A stretch of 64,000 nt of DNA from Candidatus Cloacimonetes bacterium 4572_55 (GTDB lineage: Bacteria; 4572-55): the NCBI GenBank assembly GCA_002084765.1, contig NBMB01000021.1:1-64000 (forward strand), read 5' to 3'. Below the pieces are notes generated by a model, which saw only the letters and a list, made by a program, of their open reading frames with translations, did not search any database and was not told the DNA's origin. Made by a program: the position numbers and the translations under genes. Positions 42,983 through 53,366 of this stretch are shown in pieces. Position 1 is the stretch's first letter; every line of letters starts with the position of its first letter.

Positions 42983-44893
42983 TTATTCCAGTGGATTCTC
43001 TTGATACATTTCTACATCCTCTTCGTTATAACCCAATTCCTTCCAGTCCAGAACCCCGTCTGGAGAATGGCAGTCGGTGCAAGTCAGCGAGCCTTCCAGT
43101 CGGATCGAATGGCTGATCTCCATCAAGGCGTCCTGCGGAATCCAACGCGGATCGACTTTGCCCTCTTTTACGTTCGCAGCATCGTCGTAAGAGCCTCTAT
43201 CCCAGCCGTCAATATAGTCTCCGGAACCGTCGTCCATAAAAGTCATAAACTTGTTCATCATATAGACGTCGAACATCCAGCCGTACATCTTCTTCATCAT
43301 GCTTTTTTTCATCTCTTCTTTCACGGCGAGATCCGGATCTCCGGTTTTATAATAGGTGGGAAGGTTATAAGGGAGGTACATTCCTCCAAAAGGACCCATA
43401 TTTTGCAAATCGATATGTTGTCGGCCATTAAATTTCTTCATAGCATAGAGCTTTGAAGGGCGTCCTTTTTTGGCGATCGGACGCATGACCCGCTCATACC
43501 AGGCCTCATAATCGAAATCCTGATATTCAGGCCATACATAAGTGGGTTTATAGAATCGATACAAATTTTCTCCGTTGGGATTATCTCCAATCGGATTCCC
43601 CAAAAAGGTGCCGTCGCCATTCCACCAGGCATACGCGATCCCTGATCCGGGCTCGGTCTCTTTTTCTATATCGTCATAAACATAAATGCCGTGATCTTCC
43701 TCAAAGACCGGGTTCGCAAAATCTCTTCTCGTTGCATTGTCCGGCTGTAAGGAGGGAATGTGGCAGGTCTGACAAGCGATCAATTCAATATGACCGTTTA
43801 AAAAATCGTCTATCTCCTCATTTTCGTTATGCGGCTCGGTTGTGTGGCAGTTCTCGCAAGCCACCTCCACATGGGGCAGATCGTTCGCCATCATGGTTGT
43901 CGTATGCGTGCCTTTTGCAATATAATGACCCTCGGTGGTGTGACACTCAATGCAGGAAATACTAGCCGCGGCATGAACGTCCCATGAAGGCGAAAAGGGG
44001 GTTCCACGCTTAGATCCTGGATGCGCCACGCGCGGTCGCTCATGCCCCAGATTTAGCTGGCTTTGCATATAGGAGGAGTCGGCCTGATCAATATAAATAT
44101 CGCCGCCAAAATTATGCTGATGACACCGCAGGCATGCTTGCGCGGTCGGCGTTCCAACAGCCATAGCGGCTTTCATAGACCGATCTTGATCCCAACGCCC
44201 TCTGCCCTCTTCATTGACAACCAATTGTTTTTGATTCATATCGTAAGCGATCGAATGGCAGATCAAACAATCTATCGCGTCCTTCTCTTTTTGGGTGGTC
44301 CCGTAGAATGGCATCATATCTCCGAGCGGAGCCTGATATTGCCCCCCGATATGACACTGCCCGCATCCTTCCGAAAGCGTATGCCCTTCTTTTGTCTCCG
44401 CCAATTCCGCCCAGGCGGTCATAGCAAAAGAACCAGGCTTAGGACAGGGACGATTGATCTTGCCCATCTTAAAATTGTCGGCAAGTTTCCCGTTAAAACC
44501 ATAGACATTGGGGTGTTCTTCGGTATAAAATCGGTAATGCGCGGATGTGGTCAAATTCTTCATCAGACCGACCGTCTTCTCCTCGCCGGTAGCCGCGTCG
44601 GTTATGGATATCTCACGATGGCATTGCAGGCAGGTCTTGGGTCCTTCGTAAGAGAGAATCCCCTGCTCGCGAAAACGCTCAATATGGTCAAAACTCCCAT
44701 CATAGCGAGACGCTAACTCGTTTGCTATCTTATCAAACTCATCGTTGGAAACCGCAACAACTTCAAAATCAATTTGATCCGGTCGGCTGTCTGATGGCAA
44801 CATTTTATTGATGAAACTGGAACAGCCAAGATTCAATAAAGCGACCAAAAGAACGAAAATCAGTAGGCTCTCGCCCAGATGCCTCATATTCAT
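42983..44893 (-). CDS. Octaheme c-type cytochrome lipoprotein
   Basis: A 636-residue predicted lipoprotein (lipobox LNLGC, lipidated Cys24) with eight CxxCH heme sites: CLQCH, CGQCH, CLICH, CLRCH, CIECH, CENCH, CQTCH and CTDCH. The order of the middle sites (CIECH, CENCH, CQTCH followed by HIPS) resembles the octaheme tetrathionate-reductase family, and hence the second octaheme gene at 57345-58733, but it is longer and more divergent. A long loop between hemes seven and eight (about 395-600) is rich in aromatic residues. Its role is probably electron transfer or reductase activity outside the inner membrane. The start has AAGGAG eight bases upstream; it is a single-gene unit with its own terminator. 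Confidence 0.88.
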   Translation of the reverse strand: MNMRHLGESLLIFVLLVALLNLGCSSFINKMLPSDSRPDQIDFEVVAVSNDEFDKIANELASRYDGSFDHIERFREQGILSYEGPKTCLQCHREISITDAATGEEKTVGLMKNLTTSAHYRFYTEEHPNVYGFNGKLADNFKMGKINRPCPKPGSFAMTAWAELAETKEGHTLSEGCGQCHIGGQYQAPLGDMMPFYGTTQKEKDAIDCLICHSIAYDMNQKQLVVNEEGRGRWDQDRSMKAAMAVGTPTAQACLRCHQHNFGGDIYIDQADSSYMQSQLNLGHERPRVAHPGSKRGTPFSPSWDVHAAASISCIECHTTEGHYIAKGTHTTTMMANDLPHVEVACENCHTTEPHNENEEIDDFLNGHIELIACQTCHIPSLQPDNATRRDFANPVFEEDHGIYVYDDIEKETEPGSGIAYAWWNGDGTFLGNPIGDNPNGENLYRFYKPTYVWPEYQDFDYEAWYERVMRPIAKKGRPSKLYAMKKFNGRQHIDLQNMGPFGGMYLPYNLPTYYKTGDPDLAVKEEMKKSMMKKMYGWMFDVYMMNKFMTFMDDGSGDYIDGWDRGSYDDAANVKEGKVDPRWIPQDALMEISHSIRLEGSLTCTDCHSPDGVLDWKELGYNEEDVEMYQENPLE

Positions 44894-45614
44894 TGCTTTT
44901 TCTCCTTAATATCAAATATTGTTAAACATAGAAAAATTTAAGTTGCTCTATATTTGTAATTAGCAACTATAGGGTCAAAAAAAATTATTACAAAAAAAAT
45001 AAAAGTGAGCACCGACTCAGGTTTCCACGAATGCAAATCTATAGATTTTTGCTTAATTTTGTTATTCGCGTGTGCATTAACCACTGAATCGTAAAAAAAT
45101 CGAATTAAAACTTAACTTTTTTAGAGAATTACTCCTTTTCTCGCATAACACCTCCTCCAGAATCCACAGTTGTTGTCAAAAATTAATAGAATCAATTTGT
45201 TATATGTTTGCAAGTAACAACAAAATAGCCAAAAAAATTATTTGAATACTTTTTTTGGGACAGAATAGAAAAAATTAAGTCCCCATTTTTATGATACGAA
45301 ATATATAAAGTTTGATATGCATTGCAATAGAAAATGAGGGGCTGTTTCAAAAAAAAATTATCCGGGGTGAGAGGTATGGGATTTTGGAAGTAGAAAAATC
45401 AAAAATCACTCGCTCGATTCATTTTTTTGTTTCTTTTGCCAAATTTTCTGCTACTTTATTCTTAGGATTATGAATTTATTAAGTCCCCCCTGTGATAAGG
45501 ATTTTTCAGAATGGCGTCCTGGAGGCGCGGAAAAACGGACGAATTCGTGATTCTAATCCTCTGCGCCCTCCTGATATTTTTTGTGACGAGTCATACAGAT
45601 TAGGAGACAGTCGA
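44894..45614. other. AT-rich 721-base gap with a possible insertion-sequence end
   Basis: No gene is visible. The piece starting near 45334 (GGGGCTGTTTCAAAA, then an AT-rich stretch) looks like the terminal inverted repeat of an insertion sequence, but no transposase or second end is seen. A 16-base TTTTGCCAAATTTTCT at about 45434-45449 also occurs in the dispersed repeat. The frame of the following gene is open back to a GTG at 45492 but is not credible before 45615. Confidence 0.4.
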
Positions 45615-48600
45615 ATGAGAAATCTCATTCCTGAATTCATTCATAACAATTTTAAGCATGGTCGTTTTTCCGGTCAATTTTCAGCAGTCAGCCTATTTGT
45701 GGATATTTCCGGATTTACCCCAATGACAGAGAAACTGATGCAGCGCGGAATGGTAGGCGCGGAAATTCTTGCAAAGACGTTGCTAATGGTTTTTGATCCT
45801 CTTGTGAATGCGATTTATGCGCATGACGGGATTATTACCGGCTTTGCTGGGGATGCGTTTACTGCGCTTTTCCCGTTTTCTTCGACCGAGTCTAAATTGG
45901 AAACGAAAACGGTCTACCGTCGCGCGTTTGCCGCCGCCTATACAATTCATCGCCGTATGGCTGACAATCCATATCGGAAAAACCGATTCGGCACATTTTT
46001 TTTCGGAGTGAAAGTAGGGGTTGCGAGCGGGGATGTAGAATGGGAGATTCGCCGCTCGGTGAATGAACCTCATCAGTATATTTATTACTTTCGGGGATCG
46101 GCAATCGACAATTGCGCGTATGCCGAGCATAAAGCAAGCAGCGGAGATTTGATTATTGCTCGGCTGGTTTATTATAATCTCCAAGACCAGGTCCTGGGCG
46201 AGCCGCTCGGAAAGAGCTATTCCCAATCCAATTATTTTCGAATCAAAAAAAGCCAAAAGAAGTTGATCGCGCAGAGATCTATCCGACCCTGGGAGGCTGA
46301 TCCAAATATTCAGATTGTTTTTTTACCTCCAGAAGTGATCTATATGGAGGCACAGGGGGAATTTAGGCATGTAGTATCTGTTTTTATCAGCCTAAAAGAT
46401 ATCCAAGACAATGAACAAATCGACCTTTTTTCCCAGCGGCTTTTTCCCCTGCTCCAGAAATATCGCGGCAGAATGACCCGATTCGACTTTGGTGATAAAG
46501 GGTGCAATCTGCTCCTCTTTTGGGGGACGCCGATACATTTTGAGAACGATCTTGAGCGGGCACTCAATTTTTTGCTGGATTTAAAAGAGGATTTGGACTT
46601 ATTAAGAAAAAGGGAGGAAAAAACTCCAATTTTTCGAGCTGGAGTGACAAGCCAACAGATGTATTCCGGTTATGTCGGGGGTCAAGCTCAGGGAGAATTT
46701 AGTTGTTATGGCCCTGGAGTAATTTTAGCCGCCCGGATGATGATGGGAGCAGACTGGGACGATATCCTGTTGAGTCAGGAGACTGTCAAGTTGATCGATC
46801 AATCTTTTAATACAAAAAATATTGGTACATTCAGCTTTAAAGGATTTAAGACAAAAAAATCGATTTATCGGCTCATGGGCAGATCGGACAGTGCTCGGTC
46901 ATTGATATTCGGCGGTTTGTTGATCGGTCGCGATCCGGAACTAAAACAGTTGCACGCGCTTTATGAACAGACCGCAGGAGCTTCTCAGTCCAAGATACGC
47001 GTCAAGGTCGTAACGATTTACGGCGATGCAGGTATGGGGAAAAGCCACCTGGTATTCGAGTTTCGCCAACAGATTTTGCGTCGCTATCTTGTATGGTGGC
47101 TTTATTGTCCTTCCGATGAAATATTGCATAAATCTTTGCAACCTTTTATTCGCTTTCTTTCCCGATTTTTTAATCAACGGACCGATAGATCGGAAGATGA
47201 AAATGAGATCAAATTCAACGATCGGTTCAATGATCTTGTCAAGACATTAAAATCTATCCGGAAACAGTCTCCTCTTATTGAGGAGATTATTTCTGAACTG
47301 AATCGCACCCGTTCTTTTCTAGCCGCTCCCGTCAATTTATTCACGAAAGATTCTCTGTTTACGCGTTTAGACCCGAAGCTGCGTTTTGAGAATTTGCTGA
47401 TCGCCTTTATCAATTTGGTCAAAGGATTAAGTTTTCTGCGCCCTGTGGTTATTTCCATAGAAGACCTTCACTGGATTGACGACGACTCGAAGATTTTGCT
47501 GAAAAGGCTGGTATTGAGTCTTTGGAATCGTCCGGTATTGATAATCTGCACAAGCCGCTATCTCGACGACGGGACTAAGCCGAAAGCGATAGTAGACCTC
47601 AAGGATTCTTTCGAAAGCGGACTGGTGGAAGAGATAAATCTCGGCTATTTGGCGAGACAAGAGATAAAAACCGTTGCCGAGTTGATCATAGGCGGTTCGG
47701 TCGGGAAGGATGTCGTCGAGTTTCTGCAGGAAAAGACAGGGGGTAATCCTTTCTTTGTTGAGCAGATGACTTTTAATTTGATGGAACAGGGGGTATTGAA
47801 AAAAGAGGAGATCGCCTCTAACGATTCGCCAGAACAGGAGATGTCGGATTCTCATTTCATATATCACTTACAAAGTTCCGAGTTGAAGAGCGTGCCGGCA
47901 AACATCTCCAATGTGTTGATTTCCCGTTTGGATAGACTTCCGCTGAATGTCAAGCAGGTCGTACAAACCGCCTCGGTGCTTGGTCCGGAGTTCAGCTCCT
48001 TGATTCTTAAGGAGATGCTGATGGATTCGCAGGAATTCGAGTCTGAAATTGAGGTGGCGGTTCGGGCGATTATATGGCGTGCGCAGTCTTCAAAAGTCTA
48101 TGCGTTTAATCATGCTTTAATGCGAGACGCGGCTTATGACATGCAGCTGCGATCTCGTCTCCAAGAGCTGCACAAACGCGCGGCTCAGACCATCGAAAAT
48201 ATCTATTCGGATGATCTTTTGTCCCATTTAACGGAATTGGGTTATCATTACGATAAAGCCGGTATGTTCCAAAACGCGATTTTCTACTATAAAAAAGCCG
48301 TGGACCAGGCGAAAAGCAATTATCAAAATAAGGACGCATTGACGCTTTATAGCCGTCTTTTATCGTTAATGAAGGAAATAAAGAATCAGCCGGAGCAATT
48401 GCCGCTCTATGTTGAGTCGCTTTATAATAAAGGAAAAATTCTGCTGCGAATCGGTCAATGGGATCAAGCTGAAACGGTTTTTCTGGAAATCGCCTCTTTG
48501 GTCAAAGAAGAAAACGACCCAATTATCACAGCCCGCGTGCAACGTCAGATTGGCTGGATATATTATCTGCGCGGCATGGACAACGAGGCTATGGATTATC

Positions 48601-49910
48601 TGAATAAATCTCTGGAGTTGAGTGCTTCTGTCAACGATTTAAAAGGGATCGCTTTTGTCAATGGACAGATCGGCAAGGTCTATCTGCGGAGCGGCGAATA
48701 TGAAAAAGCGTTGATATGTCAACAAAAAAGCCTGAGTTTATGCAACAATCTGGGTCTGAAGCAGAAGGCGGCGTTTGCTGGAGCCAATGTCGGGGAGGTT
48801 TACTATAATAAAGGGCATTTCGGTCTTGCCGAGATGTTTTATCGCCAATCTTCAGAAATCTATCGGGAAGCAAAGGATCAGTATGGTTTAGCCATCGCTT
48901 ATGGCGGATTGGGCAGAACTTCCTGGCGAAAGGGCGATTATCCGAACGCGATGCAGGAGCTGGAGAAAGAGCTGAGGATTATGCAGGAATTGGGTGATAG
49001 ACGGCATGTTTCAGTCGCTCTCGAGCAGATCGGTGCTGTGTACTCGGAAATGGGTAAATATGATCAGGCACTGGAGCATCTTCAGCAATCGTTAGCCATT
49101 GCTATCGAGTTAGGAGACCGAGCGAGCGAGGCAAAATCGGCGCGGCTGATCGGCGCGGTTTATCGAAAAAAAGGAGATTTTCATCAAGCGATCGATTGGT
49201 TGTCAAAAAAAGCCCTGCCCTATACGCTTGCCGCCCATGATAAAAGCGAAATTCCGAACGTTATGTTTAATATTGCCTTAACATACCAATGTCTGGGGAA
49301 ATACAATCAAGCTATGAAGCATTATGAGTCGGGTCTCGCGCTGCGAGAGATCATGGACGACCGAAACGGGGTCTCTATATATCTTGGTCATATCGCTTCC
49401 TTGTTTGCGGATATGGGCAATTATCACGAGGCTATCGATAGATACGACAAGGCTATCGCTTTGGGCAGGACATTGGGTATCCGTTTTTGGCTTGCCGGCT
49501 ATCTGATCGGAAAGGCGGGAGTTTTATATCGAATGGGAAAGAATGATGATGCCCTGTCGGCAAATATCGAGGGAATGAGGCTGGCTGAACGGGTGAATAA
49601 TAAAGCGTTTATCTTTCAGGGAAAATTGCTGTCAATAAAAATTAAGGCGGCAAATTTTAGCATACAAGGAGGCTTGTCCAACTTGTCTAAATTAAAAGAA
49701 ATGCTTTCATCTGCAAAAGAAACGTATGAGATGGCTGATCTGAATTATGAGCTTTATCGCTTTTCAAAGTTATATCGTCAGCCAAAGCACGTTGTGGAAA
49801 AATATCGTTGGGACGCGTCTTCATTTTATCAGAAATTGTATCAATCCAGCCCGAATATACGCTATAAAATGAAATTAAATGCGTTACACACTGGACGCTG
49901 CACTATTTAA
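45615..49910 (+). CDS. Soluble-adenylyl-cyclase-like protein: two cyclase domains, AAA-type ATPase, TPR
   Basis: A 1431-residue cytoplasmic protein. The first class III cyclase domain (about 15-220) has both metal-binding Asp residues (LFVDISGFTPMTE and FAGDAFTALFP). The second (about 245-410) is degenerate: its first strand reads VVSVFISLKD without the Asp, and the usual Asn-Arg pair reads GVILAARMM. A STAND-like NTPase follows with Walker A GDAGMGKS and Walker B VVISIEDLHWID, then eight or more TPRs (about 840-1380). This order matches the soluble adenylyl cyclases of animals and bacteria. The ATG at 45615 has AGGAG eight bases upstream. Cyclic AMP production is plausible but unproven. Confidence 0.88.
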   Translation: MRNLIPEFIHNNFKHGRFSGQFSAVSLFVDISGFTPMTEKLMQRGMVGAEILAKTLLMVFDPLVNAIYAHDGIITGFAGDAFTALFPFSSTESKLETKTVYRRAFAAAYTIHRRMADNPYRKNRFGTFFFGVKVGVASGDVEWEIRRSVNEPHQYIYYFRGSAIDNCAYAEHKASSGDLIIARLVYYNLQDQVLGEPLGKSYSQSNYFRIKKSQKKLIAQRSIRPWEADPNIQIVFLPPEVIYMEAQGEFRHVVSVFISLKDIQDNEQIDLFSQRLFPLLQKYRGRMTRFDFGDKGCNLLLFWGTPIHFENDLERALNFLLDLKEDLDLLRKREEKTPIFRAGVTSQQMYSGYVGGQAQGEFSCYGPGVILAARMMMGADWDDILLSQETVKLIDQSFNTKNIGTFSFKGFKTKKSIYRLMGRSDSARSLIFGGLLIGRDPELKQLHALYEQTAGASQSKIRVKVVTIYGDAGMGKSHLVFEFRQQILRRYLVWWLYCPSDEILHKSLQPFIRFLSRFFNQRTDRSEDENEIKFNDRFNDLVKTLKSIRKQSPLIEEIISELNRTRSFLAAPVNLFTKDSLFTRLDPKLRFENLLIAFINLVKGLSFLRPVVISIEDLHWIDDDSKILLKRLVLSLWNRPVLIICTSRYLDDGTKPKAIVDLKDSFESGLVEEINLGYLARQEIKTVAELIIGGSVGKDVVEFLQEKTGGNPFFVEQMTFNLMEQGVLKKEEIASNDSPEQEMSDSHFIYHLQSSELKSVPANISNVLISRLDRLPLNVKQVVQTASVLGPEFSSLILKEMLMDSQEFESEIEVAVRAIIWRAQSSKVYAFNHALMRDAAYDMQLRSRLQELHKRAAQTIENIYSDDLLSHLTELGYHYDKAGMFQNAIFYYKKAVDQAKSNYQNKDALTLYSRLLSLMKEIKNQPEQLPLYVESLYNKGKILLRIGQWDQAETVFLEIASLVKEENDPIITARVQRQIGWIYYLRGMDNEAMDYLNKSLELSASVNDLKGIAFVNGQIGKVYLRSGEYEKALICQQKSLSLCNNLGLKQKAAFAGANVGEVYYNKGHFGLAEMFYRQSSEIYREAKDQYGLAIAYGGLGRTSWRKGDYPNAMQELEKELRIMQELGDRRHVSVALEQIGAVYSEMGKYDQALEHLQQSLAIAIELGDRASEAKSARLIGAVYRKKGDFHQAIDWLSKKALPYTLAAHDKSEIPNVMFNIALTYQCLGKYNQAMKHYESGLALREIMDDRNGVSIYLGHIASLFADMGNYHEAIDRYDKAIALGRTLGIRFWLAGYLIGKAGVLYRMGKNDDALSANIEGMRLAERVNNKAFIFQGKLLSIKIKAANFSIQGGLSNLSKLKEMLSSAKETYEMADLNYELYRFSKLYRQPKHVVEKYRWDASSFYQKLYQSSPNIRYKMKLNALHTGRCTI

Positions 49911-49961
49911 TATGAGACATCGTATATACGAAAAAAAGGCGAGGGAAAGGAGAATAAGGCT

Positions 49962-50516
49962 ATGTCAAATACATCAATTCGTAAGATTGAGGTGGTTGAC
50001 TATGACCCAAAATGGGTTGATCGATTTCATCAAGAGGCGGAGAAGCTCAAGACAGAGTTCCGCGATAGTATTTTGCGAATTCATCACTTTGGCAGCACGT
50101 CGATACCGGGAATGCCGGCTAAACCGGTTATCGATATTTTGGTCGAGGTGGTCGATATTAACGAAGTGGATCGGGGGACAGATAAGATGATCAAATCAGG
50201 TTATTTTTCAAAAGGAGAATTTGGGATTGCAGGGCGCCGATTTTTCGGTAGAGGAACCGAGGCTTTTCGCACCCATCATATTCACTTTTATCAAGCAGGC
50301 AATTCCGAGATCGATCGGCATCTTGATTTTCGAGATTATATGCTGGCTCATCCCAATGAGAAACGAGCATACGGTCGTCTGAAATGGGAATTGGCGGAAA
50401 AATTTCCGGAAAGTATCAACGGCTATAATCAAGGAAAGGCTCCATTTATCACAGAGATCGACCGGAAATCAAGAATTTGGAAAAGCAATATGTCCGAGTC
50501 CGGTCACAGGGATTGA
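49962..50516 (+). CDS. GrpB-family (UPF0157) nucleotidyltransferase-fold protein
   Basis: A 184-residue protein of the GrpB family: VVDYDPKWVDRFHQEAEKL opens it, then HHFGSTSIPGMPAKPVIDI, a nucleotidyltransferase-like core with the acidic ILVEVVD, and HIHFYQAG. The family is widespread and of uncertain function (some members fused to dephospho-CoA kinase). It follows the cyclase-like gene by 51 bases with AAAGGAG upstream, so it may share its transcript. Confidence 0.9.
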   Translation: MSNTSIRKIEVVDYDPKWVDRFHQEAEKLKTEFRDSILRIHHFGSTSIPGMPAKPVIDILVEVVDINEVDRGTDKMIKSGYFSKGEFGIAGRRFFGRGTEAFRTHHIHFYQAGNSEIDRHLDFRDYMLAHPNEKRAYGRLKWELAEKFPESINGYNQGKAPFITEIDRKSRIWKSNMSESGHRD

Positions 50517-50637
50517 TAAACGTTTTCCCGATTCCCCCTAATTGCTTTATGCTATGAACATTATAGACTGTTTTGGGTAGGGCGGAAAGTTATTGAGAAA
50601 AAAAAATTGAAATAAAAAAAAAGGAGTATGGCAAATT

Positions 50638-52161
50638 ATGGAGAGACGGATGAGTAATCCCGCGGAGCTTCGTAAGGACTTAAACGAATATCTGGCAAAA
50701 CAGTATGTCGAAGGGCAGCGGCTTCCGAACGCTGATAAATATAAAGAGGATTCAGGCGAAAAAACAACGTCGAATCGGCCGGAAGGCGTTGATTTTGATC
50801 TGAAGCCGGAGGAGTTGGAGCGGTTTCTGAACCGATATGTCATCAAGCAGGAGGGAGCCGTCGAGGTGCTGGCGACAAAAATTTGCACCCATTTCAACCG
50901 CATGAAATTAGAGGTGTCAGAATCGGAAGAAGAGCGCATTATCGGCAATATCAAGAGCAATATTTTAATGATCGGTCCCACAGGAGTGGGGAAAACCTAT
51001 ATCATCAAACTGATTGCCAAGCGGATCGGGGTGCCGTTTGTCAAAGGCGACGCGACAAAATTTAGCGAGACCGGTTATGTGGGAGGCGATGTCGAAGATA
51101 TGGTTCGAGATCTGGTCAGAGAAGCCGACGGCGACATCGGACTCGCGGAATATGGTATCATCTATCTTGATGAGGTCGATAAAATTGCCGGCTCCAGAAA
51201 CGCTCTGGGCATAGACGTTTCCCGCACGGGGGTACAACGGAATTTGCTGAAGCTCATGGAAGAGGCCGAGGTCGATCTGAAGGTCCCGCATGACCTTGCC
51301 TCCCAGATGGAAGCCGCGATGGAAGCTCAGCGCACCGGTAAGGTGAATCGCAAAAAAATCAATACAAAAAATATTTTGTTTGTGATGAGCGGCGCGTTTA
51401 CTGGATTAGAGGAGATTATCGACAAGCGGATGCATGAGCAATCGGTGGGCTTTCAGGGAAATCCCAAACGCGTGACTACCAATAAGAACGATTGGTTGGG
51501 TCGAGTCCGCACCGAAGACCTGATCAAATATGGCTTTGAATCCGAGTTCGTGGGTCGGCTACCGGTGGTCACTGTGCTGAACGATTTGGACGCGGACGGG
51601 CTGTATCAAATATTAAAAATCCCCACAAGCTCGGTTATTTTGGGAAAGAAAAAGGACTTTAAAGCCTATTCAATCGACCTGGAATTTGAAGACGAGACCC
51701 TTCGCTTGATCGCTGACATGGCTTATGAGGAGAGAACCGGTGCTCGAGGTTTGGTCGGCGTGTCTGAGCGAATTTTGATCAAATTTGAGAAAAAGTTGCC
51801 CTCTTCTGAAATCAAAAGCTTTGTCGTGACCCCGGAAGTAGTCAAAAATCCCATTGTTGTGATCGATCGTATGCTCGTCGAAGATGCATGCTCACGTTTT
51901 CGGAAAATGTTTCTTGATAAGCACGGGATTCGCATTGAACTCGAGCCCAGCGCAATCGAATTCATTAAACAAAAAGCGAAAGATGGTAGGAGCGATTTCT
52001 TCTCGACGTGCTTGGTTTTGTTTCGAGATTATGAATATGGGCTGAAATTGGCAGGGAAAAAAGAGTTTTTGATCACCGGAAAAACTGCTATGAAACCAAA
52101 GAAATATTTGGATGAGTTGATCAAAAAATCCTATCAGTCTCCAGGAAAAGTGCCAGAATAA
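50638..52161 (+). CDS. ClpX-like AAA+ unfoldase without zinc domain
   Basis: A 507-residue ATPase with ClpX-type landmarks: Walker A GPTGVGKT, pore loop TGYVGGDVEDM, Walker B IIYLDEVDKI, the arginine region FVGRLPVVTVL and sensor 2 TGARGL. It lacks the N-terminal Cys4 zinc domain and shows no IGF loop for docking ClpP, and it carries an extra loop around VPHDLASQMEAAMEAQ. It may therefore work as a protease-independent unfoldase. The start is uncertain: ATG 50638 is 12 bases after AAGGAG, while ATG 50650 has GGAGA five bases upstream. The AAA15 gene begins 35 bases downstream. Confidence 0.85.
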   Translation: MERRMSNPAELRKDLNEYLAKQYVEGQRLPNADKYKEDSGEKTTSNRPEGVDFDLKPEELERFLNRYVIKQEGAVEVLATKICTHFNRMKLEVSESEEERIIGNIKSNILMIGPTGVGKTYIIKLIAKRIGVPFVKGDATKFSETGYVGGDVEDMVRDLVREADGDIGLAEYGIIYLDEVDKIAGSRNALGIDVSRTGVQRNLLKLMEEAEVDLKVPHDLASQMEAAMEAQRTGKVNRKKINTKNILFVMSGAFTGLEEIIDKRMHEQSVGFQGNPKRVTTNKNDWLGRVRTEDLIKYGFESEFVGRLPVVTVLNDLDADGLYQILKIPTSSVILGKKKDFKAYSIDLEFEDETLRLIADMAYEERTGARGLVGVSERILIKFEKKLPSSEIKSFVVTPEVVKNPIVVIDRMLVEDACSRFRKMFLDKHGIRIELEPSAIEFIKQKAKDGRSDFFSTCLVLFRDYEYGLKLAGKKEFLITGKTAMKPKKYLDELIKKSYQSPGKVPE

Positions 52162-52196
52162 AGCCGAAACCTCGTTATCCAAATGAGAAAATAAAA

Positions 52197-53363
52197 ATGT
52201 ATGTTTCCAACCTTGCCCTGAAAAATTGGCGAAATTTCTCCGACGTGGATATCGACCTTGCCCATCGCGTATTTATTGTGGGTCCCAACGCGTGCGGAAA
52301 ATCTAACCTATTGGATGTCTTTAGGTTTCTACGAGATATTGCTAAGGATGGAGGTGGGTTAAAAGAGGCGGTAAACACAAGGGGCGGCGTCTCCAAAATC
52401 CGCTCGCTCTCCGCCAGATCGCGTCCCGACGTTGAGATACACATCCATCTGGAGGATGAGACGGATCCCGCAGTCCATTGGACGTATGCGATTGGCTTTA
52501 CTCAAATTGGAGGCGGTATCGCCAGCCTGAATCCCAAGTTGAGATATGAGCGCGTCAAAAAAGGAGAGAAAACTCTCTTGGATCGACCCAACGATCAGGA
52601 CAAGGAAGATGGAAAGTTGCTTGAGTACACCTATCTGGAACAGCCGAACTCCAATAGAACGTTTCGGGAAATCGCGGATTTTTTGAAAGATATTCAATAT
52701 CTGAATGTAGCTCCGCAGCTTCTTCGGGAATCCGCTTCTTTTTTAAGGGCGGATACAAAAGAGGATTTTTATGGTCATAAGTTGATCGAAAAAATGAACG
52801 GTACAAACAGAAATACCCGAAAGGCTTATCTGAAAAAAATCGAGAGCGTTTTGACCAAAGCGATCCCACAGCTTAAAAATCTCGAATTGATCAAAGATAA
52901 TAGAGGGGTTCCGCATCTTCAGGCAACCTATCAACATTGGAGGGCAAGGGGAGCGCGTCAATGGGAAGATCAATTTTCTGACGGGACATTGCGGCTGATC
53001 GGTTTTTTGTGGTCCCTATTAAACGGCTCAAAACCTCTTTTATTAGAAGAGCCGGAACTGTCTCTTCATCCGGGATTGGTTGAGTTACTCGCCGGCGTGA
53101 TTGCCAGGCTACAAAGAAGAACCAAACTCAAAATTCTCCGGCAAGTTATTCTCAGCACACATAGTTATGAGCTGCTTTCCGACCCAGGTATAGCTCCTGA
53201 GGAGATCCTGATGCTGATTCCGAAAAAAGAAGGAACAGAGGTCATAAACACGGCGTCGGATGAAGAGATCAAAAGTCTTCTTATGTCGGGTATGACTGCA
53301 GGAGAAGCCGTGTTGCCCGCGATCTCGTCTGTGGATTCCGCACAACTCATGCTTGAGTTTTAA
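52197..53363 (+). CDS. AAA15/AAA_21-family ATPase (OLD/Smc-like)
   Basis: A 388-residue ABC-ATPase-like protein of the AAA15 class: Walker A VGPNACGKSNLLDVF at the N-terminus, a signature-like FSDGTLRLIGF, Walker B LLLEEPELSLHPG and the switch histidine in ILSTHSYELL. No helicase or nuclease domain is fused to it. It sits three bases before a TOPRIM-like gene, forming a two-gene unit. Such pairs (for example PARIS and RloA/RloB-type modules) are abundant in anti-phage defence, where the ATPase senses or gates a nuclease partner. A defence role here is inference. Confidence 0.85.
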   Translation: MYVSNLALKNWRNFSDVDIDLAHRVFIVGPNACGKSNLLDVFRFLRDIAKDGGGLKEAVNTRGGVSKIRSLSARSRPDVEIHIHLEDETDPAVHWTYAIGFTQIGGGIASLNPKLRYERVKKGEKTLLDRPNDQDKEDGKLLEYTYLEQPNSNRTFREIADFLKDIQYLNVAPQLLRESASFLRADTKEDFYGHKLIEKMNGTNRNTRKAYLKKIESVLTKAIPQLKNLELIKDNRGVPHLQATYQHWRARGARQWEDQFSDGTLRLIGFLWSLLNGSKPLLLEEPELSLHPGLVELLAGVIARLQRRTKLKILRQVILSTHSYELLSDPGIAPEEILMLIPKKEGTEVINTASDEEIKSLLMSGMTAGEAVLPAISSVDSAQLMLEF

Positions 53364-53366
53364 ACC

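Noticed and set aside
45174-45179. TTGACA on the minus strand as promoter of the octaheme lipoprotein gene
   Set aside because: No acceptable -10 at 16-18 bp; the position instead reads AGGAGG.
45334-45450. Full insertion element upstream of the cyclase-like gene
   Set aside because: Only one end-like motif is visible; no second end, target duplication or transposase could be found.
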